DNA of 64,000 nt from Streptomyces sp. YPW6 (GCF_018866325.1 NZ_CP076457.1:372001-436000); one strand, 5' to 3'. Numbered from the stretch's first letter, positions 25,224 through 35,474 are shown. Translations and numbers: made by a program. Notes: generated from the sequence alone by a model not told the origin.

Positions 25224-27371
25224 ATGAGCACCCGCACCACGAGCGCCCCGCCCGCCCCCGTGAGGACGGCGGCGGGCGCGGCCGGTCCGGCCGGGGCCGC
25301 GATCCCGGTGGCGGCCGGCCCGCCCGCCCGCCGCGGCCGGATGCTCCTCCTCGCCCTCGCGGGGCTCCTCGCCCTGGCCGCCCTCGCGCTCACGCACGTG
25401 AGCCAGGGCACCGCCGCCGTCGACCTGCACACACTCTGGCAACTGGCCACCGGCGCGTCGTCCGACCGGAGCGCGCACGAGCAGACGGCCGCGGTGGTCC
25501 TGGACTCCCGGCTGCCCCGGCTCGCCGCGGGGCTGCTGGTCGGCTGTGCGCTCGGCGCGGCAGGCGCGGCCCTCCAGTCGGTGTCGCGGAACATGCTGGC
25601 GTCCCCCGACACGCTCGCCGTGAACGCGGGCGCGTACCTCGCGGTGGTCACCGTCGCCGCGTTCGGCATCTCCCTGCCCGCGCTGCCCGCCGGCGGCACC
25701 GCCTTCCTCGGCGGGCTCCTCGCGGCGGCCGTCGTGCTCGGTCTGTCCCGCGCGGGGGCCGGGCCGATCCGGCTGGTGCTGGCGGGATCCGCGCTGACCC
25801 TCGCACTGTCCGGGCTGAGCGGGATGCTGCTGCTCCTGCGCTCCCAGCAGACGACCGGGCTGTTCGCCTGGGGCAACGGTGCGCTGGCCCAGATCGGCAT
25901 GCAGTCCATCGACCGGCTCGCCCCGGTCGCCCTCGTGGCGTTCACCGGGCTCATGCTGCTGGGCCGGCGCCTCGACATCCTCGCCCTCGGCGACGACGGT
26001 GCGGCGGTCGTGGGGGTGAGCCCCCGGCTGACGCGCAGCATCGCCGTGATCCTCGCGGTGCTGCTGGCCGCGGTGTCGGTGGCGGTCGCGGGGCCCGTCG
26101 GCTTCGTCGGCCTGTGCGCGCCCGCGATGGTCCGGCTGCTCGGCACGTGGATCCCGGGCCTGGTCCGCCACCGCGCGTTCATCCCCGCGTCGGCGCTCGC
26201 GGGCGTGCTCGTGGTGCTCGGCGCGGATGTGCTGCTGCGCGCGGTGTTCGGCGCCCAGGCGGGGGCCGAGGTGCCGACCGGCATCGTGACGACCTGCTTC
26301 GGTGCGCTCGTCCTCATCGTCCTGGCCCACCGGTCACGGGACATGGGCACGGACAGCGGCTCGACGGCGTTCGCCCGGCTGCGCAGCCGGCGCGCGTTCG
26401 TGGTGACCCTGGTGGTGACAGCGGCCGGGCTGCTCGGCGCGGTGGTGGCGGCGACGCTCCTCGGCGACGCGACGCTGCTGTTGGGCGACGTGGGCAACTG
26501 GCTCGCGGGCCGGTCGGGGCAGTTCGTCGGCTACGTCCTGGACACCCGGGTCCCCAGGGTCGCCGCCGCTCTGCTGGCCGGGGCGGCGCTGGCGGTAGCC
26601 GGAGCCGTCGTCCAGGCGGTGTCGCGCAACCCGCTCGCGGAGCCGGGCGTCCTCGGCGTCGTCAGTGGCGCGGGGGTGGGGGCGGTCGCCGCGCTCACCG
26701 TCGTACCGCTGGCGAGCTTCTGGCTGATCGGCGGCTCCGCGCTGGCCGGTGCGGCGGCGGCCGCGGCGCTGGTGTTCGGGCTCGCCGCACGGCGTGGTCT
26801 GGAGCAGAACCGCCTGGTGCTCATCGGTATCGGGGTCCAGGCGGGTGCGGGCGCGTTCGTGAGTCTGCTGATCGTGCTCACCGACCCGTACAACCAGACG
26901 AAGGCGCTGGCGTGGCTGGGCGGATCGACGTACGGGCGGACGTTCCCCGAGCTGATTCCGGTGCTGGTGGCGCTGGTCGTCGCGCTGCCCGTGCTGGCGG
27001 TGATGCGCCGTGAACTGGACCTGATCGGGCTGGACAACGAGACGCCCGCCCTGCTCGGCGTGCGGCTCGGCCCCACCCGGCTGGGTCTGCTGAGCCTCGC
27101 CGTCCTCCTGACGGCGGGGGCCGTGGCGGCGGTCGGCGTCATCGGGTTCGTCGGACTCGTCGCCCCGCACGCGGCACGCGCCCTGGTGGGCCGCCGGCAC
27201 ACGCGGGTCCTGCCGGTCAGCGCACTGCTCGGCGCGCTGCTGGTGGTCGTGTCCGACACGGTCGGCCGGACGGTCATCGCCCCGGCGCAGATCCCGGTCG
27301 GCCTGCTCACAGCCGTGATCGGCGCCCCGTACTTCATCTGGCTGCTCTGGCGGTCGAGGCGCGAGGGCTGA
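25224..27371 (+). CDS. Fused double FecCD permease (FhuB-like)
   Basis: 715 residues formed by two consecutive FecCD domains (about 35-375 and 385-712), each with the LPRLAAGLLVGCALG/VPRVAAALLAGAALA motif and a GFVGL coupling loop. A single-chain permease of this kind occurs in FhuB and in some Streptomyces ferrioxamine-type importers. The N-terminal 35 residues are Ala/Pro-rich. It completes the iron-regulated importer. Confidence 0.94.
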   Translation: MSTRTTSAPPAPVRTAAGAAGPAGAAIPVAAGPPARRGRMLLLALAGLLALAALALTHVSQGTAAVDLHTLWQLATGASSDRSAHEQTAAVVLDSRLPRLAAGLLVGCALGAAGAALQSVSRNMLASPDTLAVNAGAYLAVVTVAAFGISLPALPAGGTAFLGGLLAAAVVLGLSRAGAGPIRLVLAGSALTLALSGLSGMLLLLRSQQTTGLFAWGNGALAQIGMQSIDRLAPVALVAFTGLMLLGRRLDILALGDDGAAVVGVSPRLTRSIAVILAVLLAAVSVAVAGPVGFVGLCAPAMVRLLGTWIPGLVRHRAFIPASALAGVLVVLGADVLLRAVFGAQAGAEVPTGIVTTCFGALVLIVLAHRSRDMGTDSGSTAFARLRSRRAFVVTLVVTAAGLLGAVVAATLLGDATLLLGDVGNWLAGRSGQFVGYVLDTRVPRVAAALLAGAALAVAGAVVQAVSRNPLAEPGVLGVVSGAGVGAVAALTVVPLASFWLIGGSALAGAAAAAALVFGLAARRGLEQNRLVLIGIGVQAGAGAFVSLLIVLTDPYNQTKALAWLGGSTYGRTFPELIPVLVALVVALPVLAVMRRELDLIGLDNETPALLGVRLGPTRLGLLSLAVLLTAGAVAAVGVIGFVGLVAPHAARALVGRRHTRVLPVSALLGALLVVVSDTVGRTVIAPAQIPVGLLTAVIGAPYFIWLLWRSRREG

Positions 27372-27408
27372 CGGACTCTGTTCACTCCCCCACCGGGCCC
27401 GTCCCGGT

Positions 27409-28068
27409 TCAGAGGTGGGCGAGGAGTCCGTCAAGCGGGCGGGGCAGGCGGCTGAGGTCCACAGCTTCGGTCAGCGCACGGGCGTAGTGCTCCTTGCGTC
27501 CCCCGATGGTGCCCATGAAGCGCCGCAGTTGCGCCTCGACCGGACGCTCCCGCTGTGCGGGCTGCCGCTGGAAGAGCCGGAAGGTCCGCAGGTCGCCCTG
27601 GTCGTCGATGACCTGTTGTACGCCGTCGGTGCCGAGCGCCCGGATCAGCTCGTCCTCCAGGTCGGCGTGGCAGGTGAAGAAGCCCAGCGCCTCCAGGTCG
27701 TCAGGGGTGAGGCCGGTGCCGAAGCCGGTGCGCTCCAGTCCCTGGAGGAAGAAGCGCTGCTCAGCCGCGTCGCAGAGACCTGCGGGCCGGACACCGAGGC
27801 CACCGGGTCCCAGGAGGCGCAGGAACCGGGTGATGCTGGTGGCACCCCCGAGCGGCACCACCACGACGCCCTCGGCGGTCAGGGTGCGGCCCTGGCGTTC
27901 GGCGAGCGCCTCCACCGCCGCACGGTCGCTGACGCCCTCGACGAGGACCACCGTGCGCAGGCCCAGCTCCGCCGCCAGCTCGTCGGCGGCCCCGGCGGAC
28001 ACCGGCGTGCCGCTGTCGTCCGCGGCCCAGGAGATGACCGCCTGCCTCAAGCGCGTCGCTGTGTCCAC
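27409..28068 (-). CDS. TOPRIM-domain protein (OLD-family-like, without ATPase domain)
   Basis: 219 residues from a GTG at 28068. The segment TVVLVEGVSDRAAVEALAERQG with VVVVPLGGATSI resembles the TOPRIM nucleotidyl-transferase/hydrolase fold (conserved Glu, then an Asp-containing strand) found at the C-terminus of OLD nucleases. There is no ABC-type ATPase domain here. Stand-alone versions are frequent in Streptomyces and not characterised. It faces the siderophore operon tail to tail. Confidence 0.78.
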   Translation of the reverse strand: MDTATRLRQAVISWAADDSGTPVSAGAADELAAELGLRTVVLVEGVSDRAAVEALAERQGRTLTAEGVVVVPLGGATSITRFLRLLGPGGLGVRPAGLCDAAEQRFFLQGLERTGFGTGLTPDDLEALGFFTCHADLEDELIRALGTDGVQQVIDDQGDLRTFRLFQRQPAQRERPVEAQLRRFMGTIGGRKEHYARALTEAVDLSRLPRPLDGLLAHL

Positions 28069-28165
28069 CGGGCCAGTCTCGCACCGTGATCGGCGGGTAC
28101 GACAAGGGATTTCCCGTACGCCGCCGGGGCGGCACCCGGCGCGGTCCGCAGGGGGCGGTCCTCCG

Positions 28166-29362
28166 TCACCGGGGCGCGGGAGGCCGGCGGGCCAGATAGA
28201 GGCCGACGCCCAGAGCGAGGGCCAGCACACAGCCGGAGAAGGCCAGTCCGGCGTTCCGCAGTCCGATGCCGAGGGTGAGGGCGCCGACGCCGACGACGGG
28301 CAGGGAGATGCCCAGGTAGGCGACGACGAAGAACGCGGAGACGGTCGCCGCCCGGTGCTCGGGCGGGGCCGCCGCGCTGATCGCCGCCACGGCGCCCCGG
28401 AACGCCAGCCCCTGGCCCAGGCCTCCGCACAGGGCCCCGGCGACCAGCAGGGGCAGCGAGGTCAACAGCAGCGTCGAGCCGACGAGGACGAGGCCGGCGA
28501 CCAGGACGAAGCAGCCGCCCGGCAGGGCCCGGCGCTCCCCGACCCGCGCCATGAGCGCCTGCCCGGCCGTCGAGGCGAGGAAGACGGAGAAGACGACGAG
28601 CCCGGTCAGGGCCAGGTTGTGCACGTCGAGCGTCTCGGCGACGAACGCGGGGGCGACCGCCGTGAAGAGACCGAGCAGGGAGAACCCGGCGAAGGCGGCG
28701 AGCGCGGAGGTGGCGAACACACCGCGCATCGCCGGCGGGACGACCAGGCCCCGGGGCCGCAGGCGCAGGCCCCGTACGCGGGCGGAAGCGACCGTCTCGG
28801 GAAGGAACCAGGTGAGCACAGCGGCCACGGCAACCAGGGCCAGGTGAGCGAGGAACGGGAGCCGCAGGGGCCAGGGGGCGTACTCGGCGAGCAGCCCCGA
28901 CAGGAGCGGCCCGCACCCCAGACCGCCCATGTTGGCGGCGGTCGCGGCCAGCCCGGCGCGTGCCGCGCGCCCGGGCGGGGCGAGCTCCATCACCGTGACC
29001 GTCGCGGCGCCGCTGAGCAGTCCGGCGGCGAACCCGGAGAGGAGCCGGCCGGCGAACAGGGCGGGGAGCCCGCCCTCGAAGAGGAAGCAGAGCGCGCTGG
29101 CCGCCGAGAAGCCCAGGGCGGCCAGGAGGACCGGCCGCCGCCCCGCCTCGTCGGACACGTTCCCGGCGAGCAGCAGGGTGGCGATGACTCCGAGGGCGTA
29201 GACGGCGAAGACCACCGTCACCGTCAGCTCGGAGAAGCCGAGCTGTTCCCGGTAGAGGCCGTAGAGCGGAGTGGGGAGCGTGGTGCCCGCCATGCCGATG
29301 GCGAAGACGGCCGCGGCGGCCGGGTAGCCGAGGCGCTTCCCGTTCCGAGGCGCAGGACTCAT
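28166..29362 (-). CDS. MFS transporter (12 helices)
   Basis: 398 residues with twelve predicted helices. It contains LAGNVSDEAGRRPVLL (motif A) and an internal duplication typical of the family. Its ATG overlaps the stop of the upstream small gene (ATGA). Substrate unknown; resemblance is to sugar/drug effluxers. Confidence 0.9.
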   Translation of the reverse strand: MSPAPRNGKRLGYPAAAAVFAIGMAGTTLPTPLYGLYREQLGFSELTVTVVFAVYALGVIATLLLAGNVSDEAGRRPVLLAALGFSAASALCFLFEGGLPALFAGRLLSGFAAGLLSGAATVTVMELAPPGRAARAGLAATAANMGGLGCGPLLSGLLAEYAPWPLRLPFLAHLALVAVAAVLTWFLPETVASARVRGLRLRPRGLVVPPAMRGVFATSALAAFAGFSLLGLFTAVAPAFVAETLDVHNLALTGLVVFSVFLASTAGQALMARVGERRALPGGCFVLVAGLVLVGSTLLLTSLPLLVAGALCGGLGQGLAFRGAVAAISAAAPPEHRAATVSAFFVVAYLGISLPVVGVGALTLGIGLRNAGLAFSGCVLALALGVGLYLARRPPAPR

Positions 29363-29799
29363 GAACCGCTGGGCGGGGTCGCGGGGGTGGTCCGGCGCAG
29401 CGGGCGGCGCCCGTGCCCGTACCGCCGTACGAGGACGTCCGTGGTCCCCGCGTCGGCGTAGCAGCGACGGCACCCGCAGGGGGCGGTGTCGGTGATCCGG
29501 GCGGTGACCGTCGCGGTGTCCCCGTGGCCCCGGGCCCTCGGCGGGGTGACGGCGTCCCTCGCCGAGGACGTCGGGCCGCCGGACCGGACGCGACCGAGGA
29601 GGGTCTTGCGGTCCGTGCTGTCGGCCCCGGAGACGCCACCCCACCCGTCGGCCATGGAGCCCGCGATCCGTTCCGCGTCGAGTGGGACGACCGCGGCGGG
29701 CCGGACGCCGACGATCGCGGCGGGCCGAGCCTGGGCGGCCTCGGGCTCGACCCGGTGCGGGGGCGGCTCGACGGCCTCGTCCTGTCCGCTGTCTCGCAT
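29359..29799 (-). CDS. Hypothetical protein with a small Cys cluster
   Basis: 146 residues, low-complexity and Ala/Pro/Arg-rich, with CGCRRCYADAGT near residue 108 as the only ordered-looking part (possible metal site). It overlaps the MFS gene by 4 bp (ATGA), which supports real coding. No good ribosome site is seen before the ATG and the family is not recognised, so it may start elsewhere or be spurious. Confidence 0.45.
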   Translation of the reverse strand: MRDSGQDEAVEPPPHRVEPEAAQARPAAIVGVRPAAVVPLDAERIAGSMADGWGGVSGADSTDRKTLLGRVRSGGPTSSARDAVTPPRARGHGDTATVTARITDTAPCGCRRCYADAGTTDVLVRRYGHGRRPLRRTTPATPPSGS

Positions 29800-30077
29800 G
29801 CCGTGAGCGTAACCGGGGGCTGTGCTGGACGCGCGTCGTTCGGGCGGGGGCTGGGCGGGCCACGCGTCGTCGAGCGCGGGCGGGGCCCGTAGTCGACGGG
29901 GGTGCCCTTCGGACGGGTGGCCTTGATCTCCTCCGGGCGGCCGGGCGCGTCCGGGACGGCCTCATGAACGGGCTCCGGATGCTTCCGGGCCCGACGGCCG
30001 GACAGGGGATCGCTCCCGCCACCCGCCCCGCCGGCCGGGGGTCCCCTACGACTCCCGCCGGGTTCTCGTGTGCGGAT

Positions 30078-30557
30078 TCAGCGAGTGCGCTCGTAGTGGC
30101 GACGCGCTTTCTCGCGATTGCCGCAGACAGCCATCGAGCACCAGCGGGCGCGGTTGGCACGGCTGCGGTCGAGCAGGAACAACCGGCATTCGGCATTGGC
30201 GCAGGGGCGCAGCCGGCCGGGCATGCGCTCCTCGGCGGCGGCCCAGGCGAGGACCGCCTCGACGGCCAGCCGGGCGTGCGGGGGCGAACTGACCGCCCAC
30301 CGGAGACCGTTCGACGTGACCTCCGGGATCTGATGGACCCCTTCCAGCAGCGGGCCCAAGACGGCGGGCGAGCTGTTTCCGCGCACCACGTCCTGCAGGG
30401 CGTCTCGCGCCTCGCGCAGCGACGTCAGTTCCGCGAGGCTGCCGTCGCCGCCGCGTTCCCGCGCCCAGCGCCGGCCTTCAGCCGGATCGCCGAGCGCGTC
30501 CTGCTCCTCGCCGTTGATCAGCGGCCTGCTGTTCAGCAGGTCCAGTAGTACGTCCAT
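30078..30557 (-). CDS. CGNR zinc-finger (ABATE-type) transcriptional regulator
   Basis: 159 residues. The C-terminus has the zinc-finger pattern CANAECRLFLLDRSR followed by RWCSMAVCGNREKARRHY (C-x4-C, then C-x4-CGNR), which defines the family. The N-terminal part is the ABATE stress-sensing-like domain. It is divergent from the alpha/beta hydrolase gene and probably regulates it through the repeats between them. Confidence 0.93.
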   Translation of the reverse strand: MDVLLDLLNSRPLINGEEQDALGDPAEGRRWARERGGDGSLAELTSLREARDALQDVVRGNSSPAVLGPLLEGVHQIPEVTSNGLRWAVSSPPHARLAVEAVLAWAAAEERMPGRLRPCANAECRLFLLDRSRANRARWCSMAVCGNREKARRHYERTR

Positions 30558-30574
30558 CGGGCCTCACCGCCTTC

Positions 30575-30637
30575 CTAACCAGATGGGGGCGCTTGACAGG
30601 TTAGCCCACTCCATGCTTGCGTAGCGAATGACTAACC
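30575..30637. promoter_or_regulatory. Candidate operator for the CGNR regulator
   Basis: Three copies of the hexamer CTAACC/GGTTAG occur in the divergent promoter region (30575-30580, 30599-30604 inverted, 30632-30637). A TTGACA lies at 30593-30598. The arrangement fits a repressor or activator site shared by both genes. Confidence 0.5.
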
Positions 30638-30663
30638 AGACTACACACTCGAAGGGGTTAGAC

Positions 30664-31530
30664 ATGAGCTCGGTGCACCACCGGACCGCCACCATCGACG
30701 GTCATGAGATCTACTACCGCGAGGCCGGCCCCGCCGACGCCCCCGCGATCGTGCTGCTGCACGGCTACCCGACCAGTTCGTTCATGTTCCGGGAACTCAT
30801 CCCGCTGCTGGCCGACGACTACCACGTCATCGCGCCGGACCACCTCGGCTTCGGCCACTCCGACGCCCCGCCCGCAACGGAGTTCGACTACACCTTCGAC
30901 GCGCTCGCCGACCTCACCTCCGGGCTGCTCGACCACGTGGGCCTGGACCGCTACGCCCTCTACGTCCAGGACTACGGCGCACCGATCGGATGGCGCCTCG
31001 CGCTGAAGAACCCCGAGCGGATCTCCGCCCTCGTCACCCAGAACGGCAACGGCTACGAGGACGGTTTCGTCGACTCCTTCTGGGCCGGCCTGTGGGCCTA
31101 CGGAGCCAATCCCGGCCCCGACACCGAACCCGCCGTCCGCACCGCGATGAGTCGTGACGCCATCCGCTGGCAGTACGTGCACGGCGTGCCCGATCCGAGC
31201 GTGGTCAGCCCGGACACCTGGGAACACGACGTCGCGCTCGTGTCCCGCGAGGGCAACGACGAGGTCCAGCTGGCACTGTTCCGGGACTACCGGAACAACC
31301 GCCCGCTCTACCCGCTGCTGCACGAATACCTCCGCACCAGTCAGGTCCCGGTGCTCGCCGTCTGGGGCCGCAACGACGAAATCTTCGGCCCGGCGGGCGC
31401 ACACGCCTTCGCCCGCGACGCCAAGGACGCGGAAGTGCACCTGATCAACGGCGGCCACTTCCTGCTGGAGAGCCACCTGGACGTCGTCGCGGGCTACCTC
31501 CGCGGATTCCTGGGGCGGGTGCTGGGATAG
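30664..31530 (+). CDS. Alpha/beta hydrolase of the haloalkane dehalogenase/epoxide hydrolase group
   Basis: 288 residues. Oxyanion motif LLHGYPTSS, nucleophile elbow VQDYGAPIGW with Asp at the nucleophile position (as in dehalogenases and epoxide hydrolases, not Ser), acid near WGRNDEIFG and His in NGGHFLLES. The ATG at 30664 has AAGGGG six bases before it, favoured over an in-frame ATG at 30628. It is divergent from a CGNR regulator. Confidence 0.9.
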   Translation: MSSVHHRTATIDGHEIYYREAGPADAPAIVLLHGYPTSSFMFRELIPLLADDYHVIAPDHLGFGHSDAPPATEFDYTFDALADLTSGLLDHVGLDRYALYVQDYGAPIGWRLALKNPERISALVTQNGNGYEDGFVDSFWAGLWAYGANPGPDTEPAVRTAMSRDAIRWQYVHGVPDPSVVSPDTWEHDVALVSREGNDEVQLALFRDYRNNRPLYPLLHEYLRTSQVPVLAVWGRNDEIFGPAGAHAFARDAKDAEVHLINGGHFLLESHLDVVAGYLRGFLGRVLG

Positions 31531-31742
31531 ACAGGGCCGGGGCCCGCCCCGAGGGAAGGCGTGGTCGCGAGCCCTCCTCCCAGTCCCGTCAACCGACAGC
31601 CAGTCGCGTCTACTTCGAGAAGAGGTTCCGCGCCGGTGAACGGCTGGCCGAAGTCGTTCAGCTTCGCGAGCTGCCGGGTGTCGACGAGCGCGTACAGGGC
31701 CGGCGTCGACCTGGAGGGGCCCTCCGCGCCGACCGTTCTCAG

Positions 31743-32774
31743 TCAGCCCGCGGAGGCGGCTGCCGCGAGGTCGAGGGCGATGTCCGTGATCATGTCCTCC
31801 TGGCCGCCGACCATCTTGCGTCGGCCGACCTCGACGAGGATCGCCCGGGTGTCGAGGCCGTATCGGCGGGCGGCGGCTTCGGCGTGGCGCAGGAAGCTGG
31901 AGTACACGCCCGCGTAGCCGAGGGTTAGCGTTTCGCGGTCGACGCGGACTTCGCGGTCCTGCAGAGGACGTACGACGTCGTCGGCGGCGTCCATCAGGGG
32001 GAACAGGTCGCAGCCGTGCTTCCAGCCCATCAGGTCGGCGACCGCGACGAACGCCTCCAACGGGCAGTTCCCGGCTCCGGCGCCCTGGCCGGCGAGGGAG
32101 GCGTCGACGCGGGTGACACCGTTCTCGACGGCTACGACGGAGTTGGCGACGCCCAGGCCGAGGTTGTGGTGGGCGTGGATGCCGATCTCGGTGTCCGGGT
32201 CGAGGACATCGCGGTAGGCGCGGACGCGGTCACGGACGCCGTCCATCGTCAGGCGGCCGCCGGAGTCGGTGACGTAGACACAACCGGCTCCGTAGGACTC
32301 CATGAGCTTGGCCTGGCGGGCCAGTTCGGCGGGTTCGGCCATGTGGGACATCATCAGGAACCCGGCCACGTCCATGCCCTGGTCCCGGGCGGCGGCGATG
32401 TGCTGGGCGGAGATGTCTGCCTCGGTGCAGTGGGTGGCGACGCGGACCGAGCGGATGCCGAGGGCGTGGGCCTGCCGCAGGTCGTGCAGGGTGCCGATGC
32501 CCGGCAGGAGCAGCGTGGTGGGCACCGCGAGGTGGACGCTTTCGCAGACGGCCTCGATCCACTCCCAGTCGGTGTGCGCGCCGACGCCGTAGGTGATGCT
32601 GGAGCCGGACAGGCCGTCGCCGTGTGCGATCTCGATGGCGGCGACCCCGGCCTCGTCGAGTGCGGTGGCGATCGTGCGGGCCTGGTCGACGGTGTAGCGG
32701 TGGCGCACGGCGTGCATGCCGTCCCGCAGGGTCACGTCCTGTACGTACAGGGCGGGTGGCTGGTTTGCGGTCAT
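31743..32774 (-). CDS. mhpE: 4-hydroxy-2-oxovalerate aldolase
   Basis: 343 residues of the DRE-TIM aldolase family: metal motif [12 protein letters not shown] at the N-terminus and [20 protein letters not shown] (about residue 200) with the two metal-binding histidines. It splits 4-hydroxy-2-oxovalerate into pyruvate and acetaldehyde. Its ATG overlaps the acetaldehyde dehydrogenase stop (ATGA); the two proteins form a channelled complex in known systems. Confidence 0.96.
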   Translation of the reverse strand: MTANQPPALYVQDVTLRDGMHAVRHRYTVDQARTIATALDEAGVAAIEIAHGDGLSGSSITYGVGAHTDWEWIEAVCESVHLAVPTTLLLPGIGTLHDLRQAHALGIRSVRVATHCTEADISAQHIAAARDQGMDVAGFLMMSHMAEPAELARQAKLMESYGAGCVYVTDSGGRLTMDGVRDRVRAYRDVLDPDTEIGIHAHHNLGLGVANSVVAVENGVTRVDASLAGQGAGAGNCPLEAFVAVADLMGWKHGCDLFPLMDAADDVVRPLQDREVRVDRETLTLGYAGVYSSFLRHAEAAARRYGLDTRAILVEVGRRKMVGGQEDMITDIALDLAAAASAG

Positions 32775-33727
32775 CGGGAGACCACCTCCGTGAAGGGCTG
32801 TGCGGCGGCCATGCGTTCGGCGGTGCGCAGGGCGGCCGAGGTCATGATGTCGAGGTTCCCGGCGTAGGCGGGCAGGTAGTGGGCGGCGCCCTCGACTTCC
32901 AGGAACACCGAGACCTTCGCGGCGTCGGTGGATCGTGTGCCGTCGGGCAGCAGGGAGCGCAGGGGGTCGTCGGCGGCGACGTGCTCGAACTGGACCTTCT
33001 GCTTGAGGCGGTACCCGGGCACGTACGCCTGGACCCGGGCGACCATGTCCTCCACCGAGGCGGTCACCGCGGCGTCGTCGCATGCGCCGACCAGGCAGTA
33101 CACGGTGTCGCGCATGATCAGCGGGGGTTCGGCCGGGTTCAGGACGATGATCGCCTTGCCCCGGGCCGCGCCGCCCACCTTCTGGATGGCCGACGAGGTC
33201 GTCTCGGTGAACTCGTCGATGTTGGCCCGGGTGCCGGGGCCGGCTGAGCGGGAGGAGATTGAGGCGACGATCTCGCCGTAGTGGACGGGCGTCACGGCTC
33301 CGACGGCGGCCACGATCGGAATGGTGGCCTGGCCGCCGCAGGTGACCATGTTGACGTTCGGTGCGTCGAGGTGAGCTTCGCCGTTGACCGGCGGGACGAC
33401 GTACGGGCCGAGCGCGGCGGGCGTCAGGTCCACAACCCTGCGCCCCAGCGAGCGCAGTACCTCGTCATGGTGGCGGTGCGCGCCGGCCGAGGTGGCGTCA
33501 AAGACGATCTCGACGTCCGCGAACTCGTCCAGCCTCACCAGACCGTCGACGCCCTCGTGGGTGGTGGCGACCTTCAGGCGGCGGGCGCGGGCCAGGCCGT
33601 CGGAGGCGGGATCGATCCCGACCATGGCGGCGATCTCCAGGGATTCGGAGAGCCGCAGAATTTTGATCATCAGGTCGGTGCCGATGTTGCCCGACCCGAT
33701 GACGGCGACCTTCGCGCTCCTGCTCAT
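32771..33727 (-). CDS. mhpF: Acetaldehyde dehydrogenase (acylating)
   Basis: 318 residues. Rossmann motif [17 protein letters not shown] and catalytic Cys in [15 protein letters not shown] (about residue 128) identify the CoA-acylating enzyme that turns acetaldehyde from the aldolase into acetyl-CoA with NAD. It overlaps both neighbours by 4 bp and lies between the hydratase and aldolase genes. Confidence 0.96.
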   Translation of the reverse strand: MSRSAKVAVIGSGNIGTDLMIKILRLSESLEIAAMVGIDPASDGLARARRLKVATTHEGVDGLVRLDEFADVEIVFDATSAGAHRHHDEVLRSLGRRVVDLTPAALGPYVVPPVNGEAHLDAPNVNMVTCGGQATIPIVAAVGAVTPVHYGEIVASISSRSAGPGTRANIDEFTETTSSAIQKVGGAARGKAIIVLNPAEPPLIMRDTVYCLVGACDDAAVTASVEDMVARVQAYVPGYRLKQKVQFEHVAADDPLRSLLPDGTRSTDAAKVSVFLEVEGAAHYLPAYAGNLDIMTSAALRTAERMAAAQPFTEVVSR

Positions 33728-34545
33728 GCCGCGGCTCCTTCCGTGGCAGCGGACGCAAACGAGGTCCCGACCGTGCCGAGCCCCTCGATGTGCGCGGTGA
33801 ACTCGTCGCCCCCGGCGGCGACGGCCATGGGGCCCAGCGCGCCGGTCAGGACGATGTCACCGGCCCGCAGCGGGTCGCCGAGCGAGGCGAGGGTGGAGGC
33901 GAGCCAGAGGGCGGCGGTGAGCGGGCTGCCCAGGCAGTCGGCTCCGGTGCCTTCGGAGACCGTCTCGCCGTTCTTGGTGAGGGTCATCGTCACGGCCCGC
34001 AGGTCGACACGGTCCAGGGGGACGGGGGTACCGCCCAGGACGTACAGGCCGCAGGAGGCGTTGTCGGCGACCGTGTCGACGATGGTGATGTCCCAGTCGG
34101 CGATGCGGCTGTCGACGATCTCCAGCGCGGGCAGCGCGAAGGCCGTGGCGCGCAGCAGGTCGGCGACGGTCGGGGCGTGATGCGGCAGGTCCGTGCCGAG
34201 GACCAGGGCGACCTCGGCCTCGATCTTCGGCTGGAGGAGCCGGCCGGGGGCGATCGGACGCCCCTCGGGCACCGCCATGTCGGCGAACAGCGCGCCGAAG
34301 TCCGGCCGTTCCACGCCGAGTTGCCGCTGCACCGCGGGCGAGGTCAGGCCGATCTTGCGGCCCACCAGCCGCCGCCCGGCGGCGATCCCGCGTTCCACGT
34401 GCAGGCGCTGCACGGCGTACGCGGCTTCGACGTCGCCTTCGGGCAGGAGCGAGCGCACCGGGGCGCAGGGGACGCCGGTGCGGGCGGCCTCCTCCAGGAC
34501 GGCCGCCGCGCCGGTCACCGCGTCGGCGGGCTTGTGCGGGCTCAC
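33724..34545 (-). CDS. mhpD: 2-keto-4-pentenoate hydratase
   Basis: 273 residues from a GTG at 34545 (upstream GGGGG). Family patterns [33 protein letters not shown] and [27 protein letters not shown] (split here for naming) bind the metal and dienol. It makes the substrate of MhpE from the C-C hydrolase product. First gene of hydratase-dehydrogenase-aldolase, divergent from the IclR regulator. Confidence 0.95.
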   Translation of the reverse strand: MSPHKPADAVTGAAAVLEEAARTGVPCAPVRSLLPEGDVEAAYAVQRLHVERGIAAGRRLVGRKIGLTSPAVQRQLGVERPDFGALFADMAVPEGRPIAPGRLLQPKIEAEVALVLGTDLPHHAPTVADLLRATAFALPALEIVDSRIADWDITIVDTVADNASCGLYVLGGTPVPLDRVDLRAVTMTLTKNGETVSEGTGADCLGSPLTAALWLASTLASLGDPLRAGDIVLTGALGPMAVAAGGDEFTAHIEGLGTVGTSFASAATEGAAA

Positions 34546-34694
34546 GGTCGCCCCCTGCGGGGGCTGGTGCGGCGGTACGGGGCGAACATGCGGGTTACCT
34601 CCGGGCGGAAAGCGGCGGGTTGTCGGAGAGGCGGCGGTGGCCGTCCGTCGATCCACGACAGGTATAGGCGTACGGTTCGATCGGCGGCAAAATA

Positions 34695-34713
34695 TGTTCC
34701 ATGACACGGAACA
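34695..34713. promoter_or_regulatory. Inverted repeat near the IclR gene start
   Basis: TGTTCC, 7 bp, GGAACA. It lies in the divergent region between the hydratase operon and the IclR gene and is a good candidate site for IclR binding. Confidence 0.55.
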
Positions 34714-34727
34714 GCGCGCAGGGAAAC

Positions 34728-35474
34728 ATGCTCGACAAAGCGACTTCCGTCCTCGAATGCTTCCGCCCGGACGGCGGTGCGTTCCGCCTCACGGAAATCG
34801 CCGCCCGCACGGGGCTGGCCAAGACGACCGCGTTCCGCCTCTGCGCCGATCTGGTGCGCCTTGGTCTGCTCGAACGCGACGGCGAGAGCTACCGGCTCGG
34901 CGGCAAGCTCTTCGAGCTGGGCTCGCTGGTGCCGCGGCGGCTCGACCTGCGGGAGGCTGCGCTGCCGTTCCTGCAGGACCTGTTCGAGGCCACGCGCGAG
35001 ACCGTGCACCTCGGCGTGCGGGAGGGGCACGACGTGGTCTACATCGAGCGGATTCACGGACACCGGACCCTGTCGCTGCCCTCCCGCATCGGGGGACGGC
35101 TGCCCCTGACCTGCACGGGCGTGGGCAAGGCCCTGCTGGCCTTCTCCGGCCCGGAGCTGGCGGACGAGGTACTGGCAGGGCCCCTGGCCCGGCTCACCCC
35201 GTACTCGGTCACCGACCCGGCGCGGCTGCGCACCGTCGTGGAGCAGATCCAGGTCTCCGGTCTCGCCTACGAGGAGCAGGAGGCCGCCCTGGGCGTGAGC
35301 TGCATCGCCTCGCCCGTCTTCGACGGGGCGACGGCGGTGGCCGCCCTGTCGGTCGCCGTGCCGCGTGGCCGGTTCCACCCCGCCCAACTGGCGGCCGCCG
35401 TGCGGACGGCCGCTCTGGGCCTGTCCCGCGTGCTGCGCTCCGGCGGCGGAACGGTGGGTGGTACTTCGCTCTGA
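34728..35474 (+). CDS. IclR-family transcriptional regulator
   Basis: 248 residues. The N-terminal winged helix (LTEIAARTGLAKTTAFRLCADLV) and C-terminal ligand domain (LPLTCTGVGKALLAF, YEEQEAALGVSCIASPV) are standard. The ATG at 34728 has AGGGAAA just before it; an ATG at 34701 lacks a ribosome site and sits in the inverted repeat. IclR members such as MhpR control aromatic catabolism, and position suggests control of the divergent mhpDFE genes. Confidence 0.92.
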   Translation: MLDKATSVLECFRPDGGAFRLTEIAARTGLAKTTAFRLCADLVRLGLLERDGESYRLGGKLFELGSLVPRRLDLREAALPFLQDLFEATRETVHLGVREGHDVVYIERIHGHRTLSLPSRIGGRLPLTCTGVGKALLAFSGPELADEVLAGPLARLTPYSVTDPARLRTVVEQIQVSGLAYEEQEAALGVSCIASPVFDGATAVAALSVAVPRGRFHPAQLAAAVRTAALGLSRVLRSGGGTVGGTSL

